Assembly: GCA_002483445.1 (NCBI GenBank)
Contig: DLHY01000148.1
Coordinates: 3,252-67,251, forward strand
DNA: 64,000 nucleotides
Direction of reading: 5' to 3'
Source: Blastocatellia bacterium UBA7656
GTDB taxonomy: Bacteria > Acidobacteriota > Blastocatellia > UBA7656
Shown: piece by piece, positions 53,932 through 63,239 of the stretch
Numbering within the stretch: the stretch's first letter is position 1
Layout of the letters: the number at the start of each line of letters is the position of its first letter
The notes under the pieces: model-generated
The model's input: only the letters and a program-made list of their open reading frames with translations
Told to the model about the DNA's origin: nothing
Database searches by the model: none
Program-made: the position numbers and the translations under genes

Positions 53932-55599
53932 TCATTTTCTTACCTCACGCGGAACCGAGGGTTGACTCTTCAATCTGAAAACCGGAAACGCTGCTGAAGA
54001 GTGTTCCTTCATCGCGCGGTCTATTTCTTCATCGAAAAAATTCCAGTTCGCAAATCCGTCGTCGCTCTCAGGCTCAAGCAGGTAAAACGCAAGCGGCGCT
54101 TTCGGCTGTCGCATCGAAACTATGAATGAACCTGCCGGGAATTTTTCCTGCGCGTCCGCCTTCACTACTTCAAACTTCGCTTCCCTGTGTCCCTGAAACG
54201 GTCGCTGCGCCCTGGCGACTGACTTGACTGTGTATCGCTCTACGTCGAGAGTTTCTTCCTGTCGGGTGATTTCGACCGTGATGCCGTGAGCGAGAAGTTT
54301 ATCGATCACCTGCTTTTGATCGGGCTTGAGAACGTAAGCAGCGGGCGCGCTCAAGCGGCGAGTGGCGCGGAACTCGCCCCACTCGGCCATCCTCACGGGC
54401 CGCGCTTCGTCTGTCGCCTGAAGCCGCGGGCGATTATTTCGCGGGTCAACGGTTCTCGTTACTGATCCGACGAGAATATCTACTGGCTTCGCTGAAGGGT
54501 TTAGCTCGAAGTTGATTCCAAAACCTTCTTCGTTGCCTGCCGTCAGACCCGCTGCCGTCGCTCTGCGGTCGGCTTCGCGAATTACGGAGACGACTTCCGC
54601 CGCGTGATCGGCGATGTATTGCAAAGTGGTTCGCACGAATTTGTCAGTCACATCGACGCGCGTGCGGAAGTCGAGATAAGAATAAGCCTCGCTGAGGATC
54701 GCCAGTCGGTTTCTCAATCCGATGTAGTTGGTTCCGAATCGCGGGCGATGATCGAACGTCGCCCACGCTTTTGGAGTCCCCTGACGGTCTCCGCCAAGCT
54801 CATTGGTGGGCCGCTGCGGATCGACGAAGTTGCCGTAGTAGTAAACGCGATAATTGTGTTTGGCCTTGAGCGCGCGGGTGACGGCGGGCAAAAGTTTTTC
54901 GCGGGCGAACGAAGTGATTCGCGCATCGGTGTTCGGATTGAGCGGCGGCGCGTAAGTGAGATGATAGCCGTGATAAGAACCATTCGTCGTGTGAAGATCC
55001 ATCACGACATGCGGATCCCAGCGATTGAAGGCATCGATCAATCCGTGAGCTTCGGGCGATTCCAGCTTCATGAAATCCCGATTGAGATCAAGTCGTCCGG
55101 CGTTTTCTCTCGTGCCGACTCCGCCCGCGGGGCCGTTTTGCGCCGAGCGGTTGTTGATGTCGATTCGCTCATTGCCGTCGGCGTTATAGATCGGCGCGAC
55201 GAGCAGAATGATTTTATCGAGTAGAGCGGCGAGCGGGCCTGCCGCCACATCGCGCATTAAATGTTGCGCGGCTTCCTTGCCTTCGACTTCGCCCGCGTGA
55301 ATGTTCGCCATGATGAAAACAACGGGCTTGCCTGAAAGAGCCGCTTCGCGCGGACTGCTCAGTGCGGGCCGGGACAAAATGACTAGAGGAAGCCGGCGGC
55401 CTTCGTTGGTCGTGGCAAAAGATTCAACCTTCACTGATGGATTGAGCTTTTGAAGCTCGCCTATGAAATCAATCACGTCCGCGTAGCGCGATGTTTCGGT
55501 ATAGTTGGATCGCTCGGCGCGGGATTTTAAATCGTTCACACTGGCTGATGAACATAGCGGCAATATCAAAAGACAAACGAGCGCGGCTACTTTTTTCAC
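53932..55599 (-). CDS. M14-family zinc carboxypeptidase, exported
   Basis: A 555-residue protein with a signal peptide of about 19 residues. The zinc-binding HAGEVEGKEA (H-x2-E type) is near residue 97, the third ligand is the histidine in VMDLHTTNGS, and further conserved positions follow in the M14 domain (to about 340). The C-terminal 200 residues are beta-rich. It likely trims peptides or peptidoglycan outside the cytoplasm; the substrate is unknown. The start is preceded by an AGGAGG site in CAAGCCTCCTCC read in reverse, directly next to repeat copy C. Confidence 0.9.
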   Translation of the reverse strand: MKKVAALVCLLILPLCSSASVNDLKSRAERSNYTETSRYADVIDFIGELQKLNPSVKVESFATTNEGRRLPLVILSRPALSSPREAALSGKPVVFIMANIHAGEVEGKEAAQHLMRDVAAGPLAALLDKIILLVAPIYNADGNERIDINNRSAQNGPAGGVGTRENAGRLDLNRDFMKLESPEAHGLIDAFNRWDPHVVMDLHTTNGSYHGYHLTYAPPLNPNTDARITSFAREKLLPAVTRALKAKHNYRVYYYGNFVDPQRPTNELGGDRQGTPKAWATFDHRPRFGTNYIGLRNRLAILSEAYSYLDFRTRVDVTDKFVRTTLQYIADHAAEVVSVIREADRRATAAGLTAGNEEGFGINFELNPSAKPVDILVGSVTRTVDPRNNRPRLQATDEARPVRMAEWGEFRATRRLSAPAAYVLKPDQKQVIDKLLAHGITVEITRQEETLDVERYTVKSVARAQRPFQGHREAKFEVVKADAQEKFPAGSFIVSMRQPKAPLAFYLLEPESDDGFANWNFFDEEIDRAMKEHSSAAFPVFRLKSQPSVPREVRK

Positions 55600-55607
55600 T
55601 CAAGCCT

Positions 55608-55704
55608 CCTCCGACGAGGTACAGCAGGCTGCCAGCCTGCTGTTTCCCCAATTTTTCTACCTTCCAAGCGTGCGCAACCTGGCAGGTCGCGCTACGACTC
55701 CTCT
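55608..55704. repeat. Dispersed palindromic repeat, copy C
   Basis: The perfect 17-nt core palindrome is at 55624-55640, followed by TTTCCCCAATTTTTCTACCTTCC and AGCGTGCGCAACCTGGCAGGTCGCGCT, ending CGACTCCTC. It occupies the whole gap between the carboxypeptidase and metallophosphoesterase genes and touches the last codons of the latter. Confidence 0.85.
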
Positions 55705-56411
55705 GTTCCACTGAGTTTGATTTCTGCCGGACTGAAGTTGATGCTGTCGGCGCTGACCAGATAATACTGAGTGCTGCCTTGAAGCCCGGTCAAGCCGTTG
55801 GGGATGTCCTCGCCATGCAGATGCCCGTAAACGCAAACGTCCGCCCCGTAGCGGTCTATCAATTCGGTGAATCCGCTAGGCTCGTGTTTCTGATTCACGG
55901 GCGGATAATGCAGGGCGACTATCAGGTGATCGAACTCCTGCTCGCGCCCGCGCAAAGACTCAAGCGCGAGGCGAAGCCTTTCGATTTCGCGGCGATAGAT
56001 TTTTTCGTCTCTCTCTTCGAAGTATGAATCATTCGGGCAGACCCATCCGCGAGTGGCTGCCACGGCGACGCGGTTTATGATGATGGAGCTTGCGTGCAAT
56101 ATCTCTATTGAATGACCGAGCGCGCGTTTCATCCTGGCGAGAGATGCCCACCAGTAATCGTGATTTCCCTTGAGCATCAGTTTGCGCCCTTTCATCCGGC
56201 ATATCCGCTCAAGATCAGGCAGGGCTTCTTCAAATCTCATCGCCCAGCTTGTATCGCCGACGAGGAGCAGCAAATCCGTATCGCGGCCTTCGCGCTCCCA
56301 CGACTCGAAAATCTTTTGATCGTGGTTGCGCCACTGCTCGCCGAATATGTCCATCCGTTTGCCTGTCCCGCTTTCGAGGTGCAGGTCTCCGATAGCGAAT
56401 ACTCTCATCAT
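55692..56411 (-). CDS. Calcineurin-like metallophosphoesterase
   Basis: A 239-residue cytoplasmic phosphoesterase. The metal-site motifs are in order: GDLH near the N-terminus, GDTSW, GNHDYWW, ALHYPP, and YGHLHG. The family hydrolyses phosphomonoesters or diesters; the substrate is not evident. I prefer the ATG at 56411, which starts close to the first strand; the frame extends to an ATG at 56444. Neither has a good ribosome site. Confidence 0.88.
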   Translation of the reverse strand: MMRVFAIGDLHLESGTGKRMDIFGEQWRNHDQKIFESWEREGRDTDLLLLVGDTSWAMRFEEALPDLERICRMKGRKLMLKGNHDYWWASLARMKRALGHSIEILHASSIIINRVAVAATRGWVCPNDSYFEERDEKIYRREIERLRLALESLRGREQEFDHLIVALHYPPVNQKHEPSGFTELIDRYGADVCVYGHLHGEDIPNGLTGLQGSTQYYLVSADSINFSPAEIKLSGTEES

Positions 56412-56588
56412 GATTTTTTCGGATAAGACAGGATTGAAATGCATGAACAGCGAAAGGGGTTCCTGACGCAGAGACGCGGAGACGCAGAGCTTACGCAGAG
56501 AAAAATCTTTGCGCTGACTCTATGTCCCGCAATCTTATCAATGTCCCGTTCACGCATCTGAATACCGTTAAATCCTGCCCGATGTTTT

Positions 56589-57977
56589 TTACAATGGCAG
56601 CCGCAGGCTTGCGCGGCACCCGGCAGCGCCCTTTCGGTTTTCGAGTGCGAGGCTTCCGCCGTGCGCTTCGGCTATCTGTCGACACAGCACAAGCCCTATG
56701 CCTGAGCCTCCCGGTTTGGTTGTGAAGAAAGGCACAAAAAGATTCGCCGTGTTCGAAAGCCCGTGGCCTTCGTCTTCCACTCTCACTTCGATATGTCCGC
56801 GATTCCGTGACCAGCTTATCTCGGCGCGGCCTCCGGTTTCGAGCGATGCGTCAACTCCGTTGCGAACGATGTTGATGAGCAACTGTTCGAGTTGATCGCT
56901 GTCGGCGCGAATCATCACATCCGGCCCTTCGACGACGCTCACGGCCATGCGGGTTTCGAGTTGAGCGACTCGCCTGATTATCTCGCCCAACGCGACCGGC
57001 TGAAGTTTGGGCGGAGGGAGCTTTGCCAGCCGCGCGTACCCTTGCATAAACCGCGAGAGCGCCGCCGACCGCGTTGCGATCACGCTGAGACCTTTGAGGC
57101 AGTCGTCCCTCCAGTCTTCGGGCAGATGCTCGCGCGAGATGATGCTTTCAAGGCTTCCGGCAAGCGAGCGAATCGGGGCGAGCGAGTTGTTAAGCTCATG
57201 GCCCAGCACGCGCACGAGGCGTTGCCACGCTATGCGCTCTTCTTCGCGAAGAGCGCGGCTGAGGTCTGAGACGACCAGCAGATGATGCGGAGCGCCGCGT
57301 TCGCGGAAAGTGGTGCGATGGATTTCCCACCGCGACGAGCCGCCGGGAAAATTTTTCTGAATCGTGCGCGTCGCTTCGCCTTCGAGGTAGTCGGCAAGGT
57401 CAAGCGATGCGGCGCTGCGACCGATCACGCGCTCTTCTATCTGTCCGAGCAATCGCTCGCCAGCGCGATTGACCAGCCGCAGTTTTTGATCCGTGTCGAA
57501 TGCGAATACGGCAACATCGATTTCAGCCATCACGGTTTGAAGCAGAGCCGTCGCTTCCAACGCGCCCAATCTCTGTTCGCGCAGTGTTTGTCCGAGGGAG
57601 TTGACTTCCATCAACGCTTCGCCCAGCGGGTCGTCGTGACGCGCGCCGCGAGCGCGAATGGAAAAATCTCCCTCGCGAAGCGCGGCCAGCAAGTTCGATA
57701 GCGTCTGAAGCGGATAGATGATCTTTTCTCTGACGGCCAGAGAAAACCCCAGCCAGAAGCCCACGATCAAAACCGTCAGCGTCCATTGAGCTTTCGTCGT
57801 GTAAGCTCCCGCCCATAGAAAATACATCGCGGTGATGATCGCGGGCAGCCCCGATGTGAGAGTCATAATGAATACGCGGCGGTCGTGGCCGTATTTGTGA
57901 TGGGGGATTTTTCTGGCGCGATCCTTTTCTTCCCGCTCGAAGCCGAAAAGCCGCATAGCCATTTCTTTGACGTTCAT
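56589..57977 (-). CDS. NtrY-like sensor histidine kinase
   Basis: A 462-residue membrane kinase. Two transmembrane helices (about 35-75) precede a HAMP-like segment, a PAS domain (about 145-215), a phosphoacceptor motif RVLGHELNNSLAPIRS, and a histidine kinase ATPase domain with NIVRNGVDAS (N box), VEDEGHGL (G1) and GGSGIGLVLCRQIAEAHGG (G2). The HELNNSLAPI phosphoacceptor is the form seen in NtrY-type kinases. No response-regulator gene is adjacent, so the partner is elsewhere. Confidence 0.92.
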   Translation of the reverse strand: MNVKEMAMRLFGFEREEKDRARKIPHHKYGHDRRVFIMTLTSGLPAIITAMYFLWAGAYTTKAQWTLTVLIVGFWLGFSLAVREKIIYPLQTLSNLLAALREGDFSIRARGARHDDPLGEALMEVNSLGQTLREQRLGALEATALLQTVMAEIDVAVFAFDTDQKLRLVNRAGERLLGQIEERVIGRSAASLDLADYLEGEATRTIQKNFPGGSSRWEIHRTTFRERGAPHHLLVVSDLSRALREEERIAWQRLVRVLGHELNNSLAPIRSLAGSLESIISREHLPEDWRDDCLKGLSVIATRSAALSRFMQGYARLAKLPPPKLQPVALGEIIRRVAQLETRMAVSVVEGPDVMIRADSDQLEQLLINIVRNGVDASLETGGRAEISWSRNRGHIEVRVEDEGHGLSNTANLFVPFFTTKPGGSGIGLVLCRQIAEAHGGSLALENRKGAAGCRASLRLPL

Positions 57978-57989
57978 AAAGCAATCTCA

Positions 57990-58155
57990 TAAATACCTTG
58001 ATTCATCGAGGTGTTTAGCGGTGCAAGGCTCTTCCGAACGGTTTCAACCGTTTCGAGAGGCAAAACCGTTGAAACGGTTAAAGGCACAGGAGCGTCGCGA
58101 CTCACCCAGATGAAGCAGGGTGTTAATGAGAAAGTCGGCTCGCTCATTTTTTCTC
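57990..58155 (+). repeat. Multi-hairpin dispersed element, copy 2
   Basis: Same order of parts as copy 1: a first stem with TTCA loop (57991-58016), the two swapped-arm palindromes at 58037-58052 and 58064-58079, and the GAAGCAGGGTGTTAATGAGAA block closing a hairpin (58103-58122), then CTCATTTTTT. In the first stem the differences from copy 1 keep RNA pairing (one G-C to A-U change and two G-U wobbles). It fills the gap between the divergent histidine kinase and the frameshifted gene. Confidence 0.75.
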
Positions 58156-58208
58156 CCGTAATTGTGCGACTGCTCCACAATCTTATAGTCTTAATCAGGA
58201 GCAAGGCG

Positions 58209-58809
58209 ATGCGCATACTCGAACCGAACAGAATTATATTCTCTCTCACGGCAGTTTGCGCATTATTTATCGTCGGGGTCGCAAGCGCAGGCAGTTTTCA
58301 ACGGCAGCCGCGCGATGTAGTCGATCATTACCTGCTCGTGCCTGATCGTTATCTCACGCTGGGCGGCGGCGCGCAGGAACGCGACACCGCGATAAAAATT
58401 CGCGATATCAAAAACGGCTACCTTACGAATAGAAGGCGCGTGGGAAGGCTACACTGAAATAGCTCTTTTCAGAAACCCCGACAGAAGCGCGCTCATCGCC
58501 ATAAGCAATGTCAGCTTAGGGCCGGGGCCGGAGCAGAAGATTTATTCCCTCAGCTATGATGGCAGAGCGTGGATCGATAAAACGAAAGAAGTTTTCAGTC
58601 GTGTGCCTCAGTCTCAAATCGCCGACCTCTATAAAAAGAAGAAGAGCCGCGAGGATGAAGACTACGGCGAAGACGTGCCGCACGTTTATCTCCTGCCGCG
58701 CATCGGGACGACGATCAAGGTTGCGACCGCGCCCGGTTTCACCGCAGTCGAGATCACTCTCGCCGAATTGAAATCGACGAACGGCAGATTTGAAATCACC
58801 CGTCATTAA
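58209..58809 (+). pseudogene. Exported-protein gene broken by a one-base insertion
   Basis: From an ATG at 58209 with AGGAG upstream, the frame encodes a signal-peptide-like start (IIFSLTAVCALFIVGVASAG) and continues to a KNGYL segment, where it shifts and soon stops at 58457. Reading on in the next frame from base 58426 gives RIEGAWEGYTEIALFRN and an open frame to 58809. Removing one base at about 58425 joins them into one protein of about 199 residues. I do not recognise the family. The break may be real or a sequencing error. The second half has no ribosome site of its own. Confidence 0.7.
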
Positions 58810-59145
58810 GAGACATTAAGAAACAATTCGATTCAATGTCGTGTATGAATATTCAAGAAATAATCCAATCCTAATCCTTTCATAAAGACTCTAACTCGCC
58901 CTGCCCGATAATATGGCATTTGCATAGGCGCAAGCTCGCGCCTGCAAAGGCGTCCGATTTCAGATTTTGAAGTTCAAATAAATGAATCACCGGGACGCGA
59001 TTCTGCTTTAGCGGGCAGAACGAAAGAAGAGCAGGGCGAAAGATCGAGCCTCGAAAGAACGGCTTGATGGAAACCTGCCTGAGAAGGATGTGCCTGCTAA
59101 TAGATAAAGCTCCAGCCCAAAAAAATTTAGGAGGCACGAATCAGT
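58810..59145 (+). other. Leader region of Oar-like receptor 2
   Basis: About 335 bp without a credible gene. It contains small hairpins (GGCGC-GCGCC near 58928-58943; TTCTGC-GCAGAA near 59001-59020) and purine-rich unpaired stretches before an AGGAGG ribosome site. A structured leader is possible. I could not match it to a known riboswitch. Confidence 0.4.
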
Positions 59146-62100
59146 ATGAAAGGATTACGCACACTCAAGCGGCTGACGTCTGCGCTCGTCTTTATGATAG
59201 TCGCAACGTTGGTCATTCCCGTCACCGCCTTGCCCGCAATGGCGCAGGCCACAACGGGCGCGCTCCGCGGCGTCGTCACAGACCCTTCCGGGGCAGTTGT
59301 GACCGATGCCGATGTGATCGTCAAAAACACCGCCACCGGAATTGAGACTAAAACCCGTTCCAACTCCGAAGGCATTTACAATTTCCCGCGACTCGCTCCC
59401 GGCAAGTACCTGCTTACGGTCGAAAAGCAGGGCTTCAAGAAGCAGGAGTTTCAGGAAGTCATAATCAATCTCGCTCAGGACCTCACCATCGATGCTTCGC
59501 TTCAGGCCGGCCAGGTCTCTGAAACCGTAACGGTCACGGCTCAGGGCGAGCAACTGATTCAAAGAGAGCAGGCTCAGGTGTCGAACTCTTTCGAGAGCCG
59601 AAAGGTCGCGGAGCTTCCTTCCAACGCCGCCGCCGGAGGCATAGACACTCTCGCGCTTCTGGCTCCGGGAGTCGTTCCCGGTTTTGGCAACGTCAACGCA
59701 AACGGCACGACGCTTTCGGTCAACGGCCAGCGAGCGCGCTCGAATAACTTCACCATCGATGGTCAGGACAACAACGATCTGTCCATCGGCGGCCCCAACT
59801 TCTTCCTCACCAACGCGGATGCCGTTCAGGAATTCAGCATCACGACGAATAACTTCTCTGCCGAATACGGTCGCAATCAGGGCGCGGTAGTCAACATCTC
59901 CACCAAGTCGGGGACGAACGACTATCACGGCACCGCCGCATGGTTCCACAGAGACCAGAAACTGTTCGACTCGATGAACAACATCGAGCGCAGGACGAAC
60001 AACAACGGCAAGGGAGAAAATGACCCGCTGCTCGATAATGTGTTCAGCGGAACTTTCGGCGGCCCGGTCAAGCGAGAGCGGCTCTTCTTCTTCGGCAGTT
60101 TCCAGTATCACACGCAGAGGGCGCTCGGAAATCTTCAAGCCGCAAACCCGACCATCGCGCGTGAGGAACTGGCGCGACTGAGAGCCGATTTTCCAAACAA
60201 CGCAGCCATTCAGGCGCTGGCCAACTTCTCGGCTTTCGCCGTCAATGATATAGGCAATGTCTCCGAGCGAACCGATTTCTCGCAAACCGAGAGGATCACC
60301 ATCGGAGGCAGGTCTTATCGCGTGGCCTATCCTCAGCGCGAAGTGTCGTTTCCAATAGACGATCCCGAATGGGGCGCGAGAGTTGATTACAAAATCAATG
60401 ATCGGCACAACGTATGGTATCGCCATCTCTATCAGACATTCGACGGCAAAAACGGTCTGGCAGGCTCAGCCGGCTTCACCGGCGATATTCCGGCGACGGG
60501 AAATATCGGCGGCGCTCAGTTCACCTCCCAGATATCGAATACGGCTGTCAACGAAGCTAGATTCCTCTTCAACCGCCTGAGCGTCATCTTCGGCGGCGGC
60601 TGTGAGGGACTCAAGGGTTGCATTCCTCACCCTGACCAGATCGGCGACACCTTCACTCGGATCAATTTTCCCGGAGTCGCCACTGATGCGGGCAGTCCCT
60701 TGCAGTCGATAGGGGCCGCCACGAATCTGCCGCAGGGCCGAGTAGTGACCGTCTATCAGTTCTCGGATAACTTCTCGAAGACCATGGGCCGTCACCAGAT
60801 GAAGTTCGGCGTCGATGTCCGCAGACTGACCAACTCGGTTCCGTTCCTGCCCAACATCAACGGCGCGTTTTCTTTCAACACCATAAGCCAGTTGGAGAGA
60901 AACAGCCCCGGCTCGGTCAACCTCGCTGCCGGTCAACTCACCATCAAGTACAACGAGACTGACCAGTTTTACTACTTCCAGGATGACTGGAGAATAAGCG
61001 ACAACCTCACTCTCAACCTCGGCGTCCGTTACGAGTACACGGGCCAGCCTGTCAACACTCTTCACGATATCAGTCTTGCCAATGAGTCCAATCCTCAGAC
61101 CGCGTTGTGGAGACAGAATATCCCACTTGAGGCGAGGACTGCTCCCAAGATTGCGGCTGACAAGAATAACTGGGCTCCGAGGCTTGGATTCGCGTGGCGT
61201 CCGGCTCTGTTCAAAGACAGCCGTCTGGGCAAGTGGTTGTTCGGCGAACAGGATTCGACCGTGATTCGAGGAGGCTACTCGGTGGCCTATGATCCGGGAT
61301 TCTACAACATCATGTTGAACATCTCGACCTCTTCACCGCTGGTCTTCCTCAACACGACGAACAATCCGGCTGCCGGCCCGGCGCTCTTCCCTGTGCCAGC
61401 GAACGCGACGGGAGCGGGAGTTCAGCAGTTCGCGCAATCGAACGGACTGATAGCCTTCAACAGGTTCGATCCGCGATTCTTCAACCAGACGGTAGTCGCG
61501 CCTGATTTCCATTCGCCTTATGCGCAGAACTGGTCATTAGGCATACAGCGACAGATCAGCCGCAGCAACGTCGTGGAAGTCCGCTACGTCGGAGCGCACG
61601 CCGTCGGATTGTTCCAGACTCTCAATCGCAATCCGCGAGTAAACAATCTGATCAACGGATTCACGGCGGGCGGCTTCACCTTCCCCGGATTCCCGAACCT
61701 TGTTCCGAGAGGAACTACCTTCCAGGTGGCGGGACAGGGGGCCTGTGTGGATGATCCTGCGACTACCACTCTTAACGAAGCAGCGCAGTGCAACGGAAGA
61801 GTCCTGCCGCAGGCGTTGATTCGCTCGCGCGAAAACACCGCCCAGTCGCTTTATCACGGCTTGCAGACGGAGTATCGCGGAAGGCTCTTCAATCAGTTGT
61901 CGATAGGCGCGGCCTATACCTTCTCGAAGTCGCTCGATAACGCGAGCGAGATATTCTCGTTCTTCGAGTCGGCAGGCCCGCAGAATCCGTTCGACGCGAA
62001 AGGAGAACGGGGATTTTCCGGATTTGATCGCCCGCACGCGCTGGCGATGAACTGGATTTGGGACGTGCCTGCGTACAAGGATCAGAAGGGGATGCTTGGC

Positions 62101-62760
62101 AAGGCGCTCGGCGGCTGGCAGGTGAACGGGACTTATTTCCTCGCCAACGGTCAGCGATTCACGCCGACTCAACTGGGCAACTCCTTCTTTGTAGGAGCAG
62201 GCGCCACCTACATGGATCGAGGGTGGGAGCGAGCCTTCCTCGGACTCGACACCCTGCGCCCGTTCCGCGGAAATCCCAACGCGCCGAGCGATTCGGTCGG
62301 CATCAGCCAGATCGATGCCTCGCTCATCTTCGGCGTGCCGGTAGCAAACGTGAACGGCTTCTACTCGCTCAACGAGCTTGCCAATAAAGGCAATGTCGTA
62401 ACGGTGGGCAAGAACGATGTTCGCTACATCTACAACGGAGCGGGAGCGGCCAGAATATTTGGCACTCCTTACGGCGATGCGCAGAGGGGAGAGGGACAGG
62501 GTCGACGACTCAACAACCTCAGCCTCGGACTGGCGAAGAACACGAACGTAACGGAAAACATCAGATTGCAGTTCCGTGTCGACATGTTCAACGCTCTGAA
62601 TCATCCCAATCCCGGAGTCGGTTTCAACGCCGCGCCGGGAGGGCCTGCGCCGAATATCTTCATAGAAGGAGTTCCGGCGGCAGGAGTGGCGTTTGCCGAC
62701 AACGGCGAAGTCGCCATGTCGCGCCGCGCTATGCAATTCAGCCTGAAGGTGATCTTCTAG
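59146..62760 (+). CDS. Oar-like TonB-dependent receptor 2
   Basis: A 1,204-residue outer-membrane protein with a signal peptide of about 34 residues (ends ALPAMAQ), a carboxypeptidase-regulatory-like domain (GALRGVVTDPSGAVVTDADV, about 37-115), a plug with SNNFTIDGQDNNDLSIGG, and a long barrel ending in FSLKVIF. It shares its overall plan with the receptor at 25475 but is distantly related in detail. The ATG has AGGAGG at 59129-59134. A perfect-stem terminator follows, and then a small Fis-type gene. The substrate is unknown. Confidence 0.9.
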   Translation: MKGLRTLKRLTSALVFMIVATLVIPVTALPAMAQATTGALRGVVTDPSGAVVTDADVIVKNTATGIETKTRSNSEGIYNFPRLAPGKYLLTVEKQGFKKQEFQEVIINLAQDLTIDASLQAGQVSETVTVTAQGEQLIQREQAQVSNSFESRKVAELPSNAAAGGIDTLALLAPGVVPGFGNVNANGTTLSVNGQRARSNNFTIDGQDNNDLSIGGPNFFLTNADAVQEFSITTNNFSAEYGRNQGAVVNISTKSGTNDYHGTAAWFHRDQKLFDSMNNIERRTNNNGKGENDPLLDNVFSGTFGGPVKRERLFFFGSFQYHTQRALGNLQAANPTIAREELARLRADFPNNAAIQALANFSAFAVNDIGNVSERTDFSQTERITIGGRSYRVAYPQREVSFPIDDPEWGARVDYKINDRHNVWYRHLYQTFDGKNGLAGSAGFTGDIPATGNIGGAQFTSQISNTAVNEARFLFNRLSVIFGGGCEGLKGCIPHPDQIGDTFTRINFPGVATDAGSPLQSIGAATNLPQGRVVTVYQFSDNFSKTMGRHQMKFGVDVRRLTNSVPFLPNINGAFSFNTISQLERNSPGSVNLAAGQLTIKYNETDQFYYFQDDWRISDNLTLNLGVRYEYTGQPVNTLHDISLANESNPQTALWRQNIPLEARTAPKIAADKNNWAPRLGFAWRPALFKDSRLGKWLFGEQDSTVIRGGYSVAYDPGFYNIMLNISTSSPLVFLNTTNNPAAGPALFPVPANATGAGVQQFAQSNGLIAFNRFDPRFFNQTVVAPDFHSPYAQNWSLGIQRQISRSNVVEVRYVGAHAVGLFQTLNRNPRVNNLINGFTAGGFTFPGFPNLVPRGTTFQVAGQGACVDDPATTTLNEAAQCNGRVLPQALIRSRENTAQSLYHGLQTEYRGRLFNQLSIGAAYTFSKSLDNASEIFSFFESAGPQNPFDAKGERGFSGFDRPHALAMNWIWDVPAYKDQKGMLGKALGGWQVNGTYFLANGQRFTPTQLGNSFFVGAGATYMDRGWERAFLGLDTLRPFRGNPNAPSDSVGISQIDASLIFGVPVANVNGFYSLNELANKGNVVTVGKNDVRYIYNGAGAARIFGTPYGDAQRGEGQGRRLNNLSLGLAKNTNVTENIRLQFRVDMFNALNHPNPGVGFNAAPGGPAPNIFIEGVPAAGVAFADNGEVAMSRRAMQFSLKVIF

Positions 62761-62786
62761 CCTTTGTTGCATAATCGAAAACCTTT

Positions 62787-62817
62787 GGGAGGAGTCGAAA
62801 GATTCCTCCCGTTTTTT
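62787..62817 (+). terminator. Intrinsic terminator of Oar-like receptor 2
   Basis: GGGAGGA pairs with TCCTCCC (62787-62793 and 62804-62810), followed by G and six T residues. It lies 27 bp after the stop codon. Confidence 0.85.
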
Positions 62818-62851
62818 CAATCGCTTCGGAGCCTGACGATCAGGAGTTGTT

Positions 62852-63160
62852 ATGATGACGAGTGAAGCAGCGCATAAACTGTTTGAGATGCCTGACATTG
62901 AAACGGGATTGACCAGTCGAATAGAGGCGCTCAAGGAACTGGCGCAGAATTTGATGGCGGAAATAGAAGCATTGAGGCAGGCAAAGCCGCTGGATTTTTC
63001 GCGTGGCATCGATTTTCAGGAAGAGATCAGAATGTATGAATCTGCTCTCATCCGACAAGCACTTCGCCTCACGCGAGGCAATCAGAGAAAAGCAGCATCC
63101 CTGCTCGGCCTTCGCCACACGACGCTCAACAGCAAGATCAAACGATATAATATCTCTTAA
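62852..63160 (+). CDS. Small Fis-type helix-turn-helix protein
   Basis: A 102-residue protein with a helical N-terminal half (about 20-70) and a Fis-type helix-turn-helix at the C-terminus (KAASLLGLRHTTLNSKIKR). The HTH is almost the same in pattern as that of the regulator at 24070, which also neighbours an Oar-like receptor gene. It lacks any AAA+ domain. An AGGAG ribosome site precedes the ATG. A role in controlling the receptor gene is inference. Confidence 0.85.
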   Translation: MMTSEAAHKLFEMPDIETGLTSRIEALKELAQNLMAEIEALRQAKPLDFSRGIDFQEEIRMYESALIRQALRLTRGNQRKAASLLGLRHTTLNSKIKRYNIS

Positions 63161-63162
63161 AA

Positions 63163-63190
63163 AAGTCTGGAGTCTGGAGTCTGGAGTCTG
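63163..63190. repeat. GGAGTCT heptamer array
   Basis: Three to four tandem units directly after the Fis-type gene. The same heptamer forms the arms of the stem-loop at 53860-53925. Confidence 0.75.
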
Positions 63191-63239
63191 CCATCGGAAT
63201 GCTTGAAGGACGCCGCGGCGTCCTTTTTGATTTTCGCTC

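Noticed and set aside
58928..59080. Cyclic-di-GMP riboswitch before receptor 2
   Set aside because: Fragments such as GCAAAGGC and GGGACGCGA are present, but in the wrong order and without the GNRA tetraloop arrangement.
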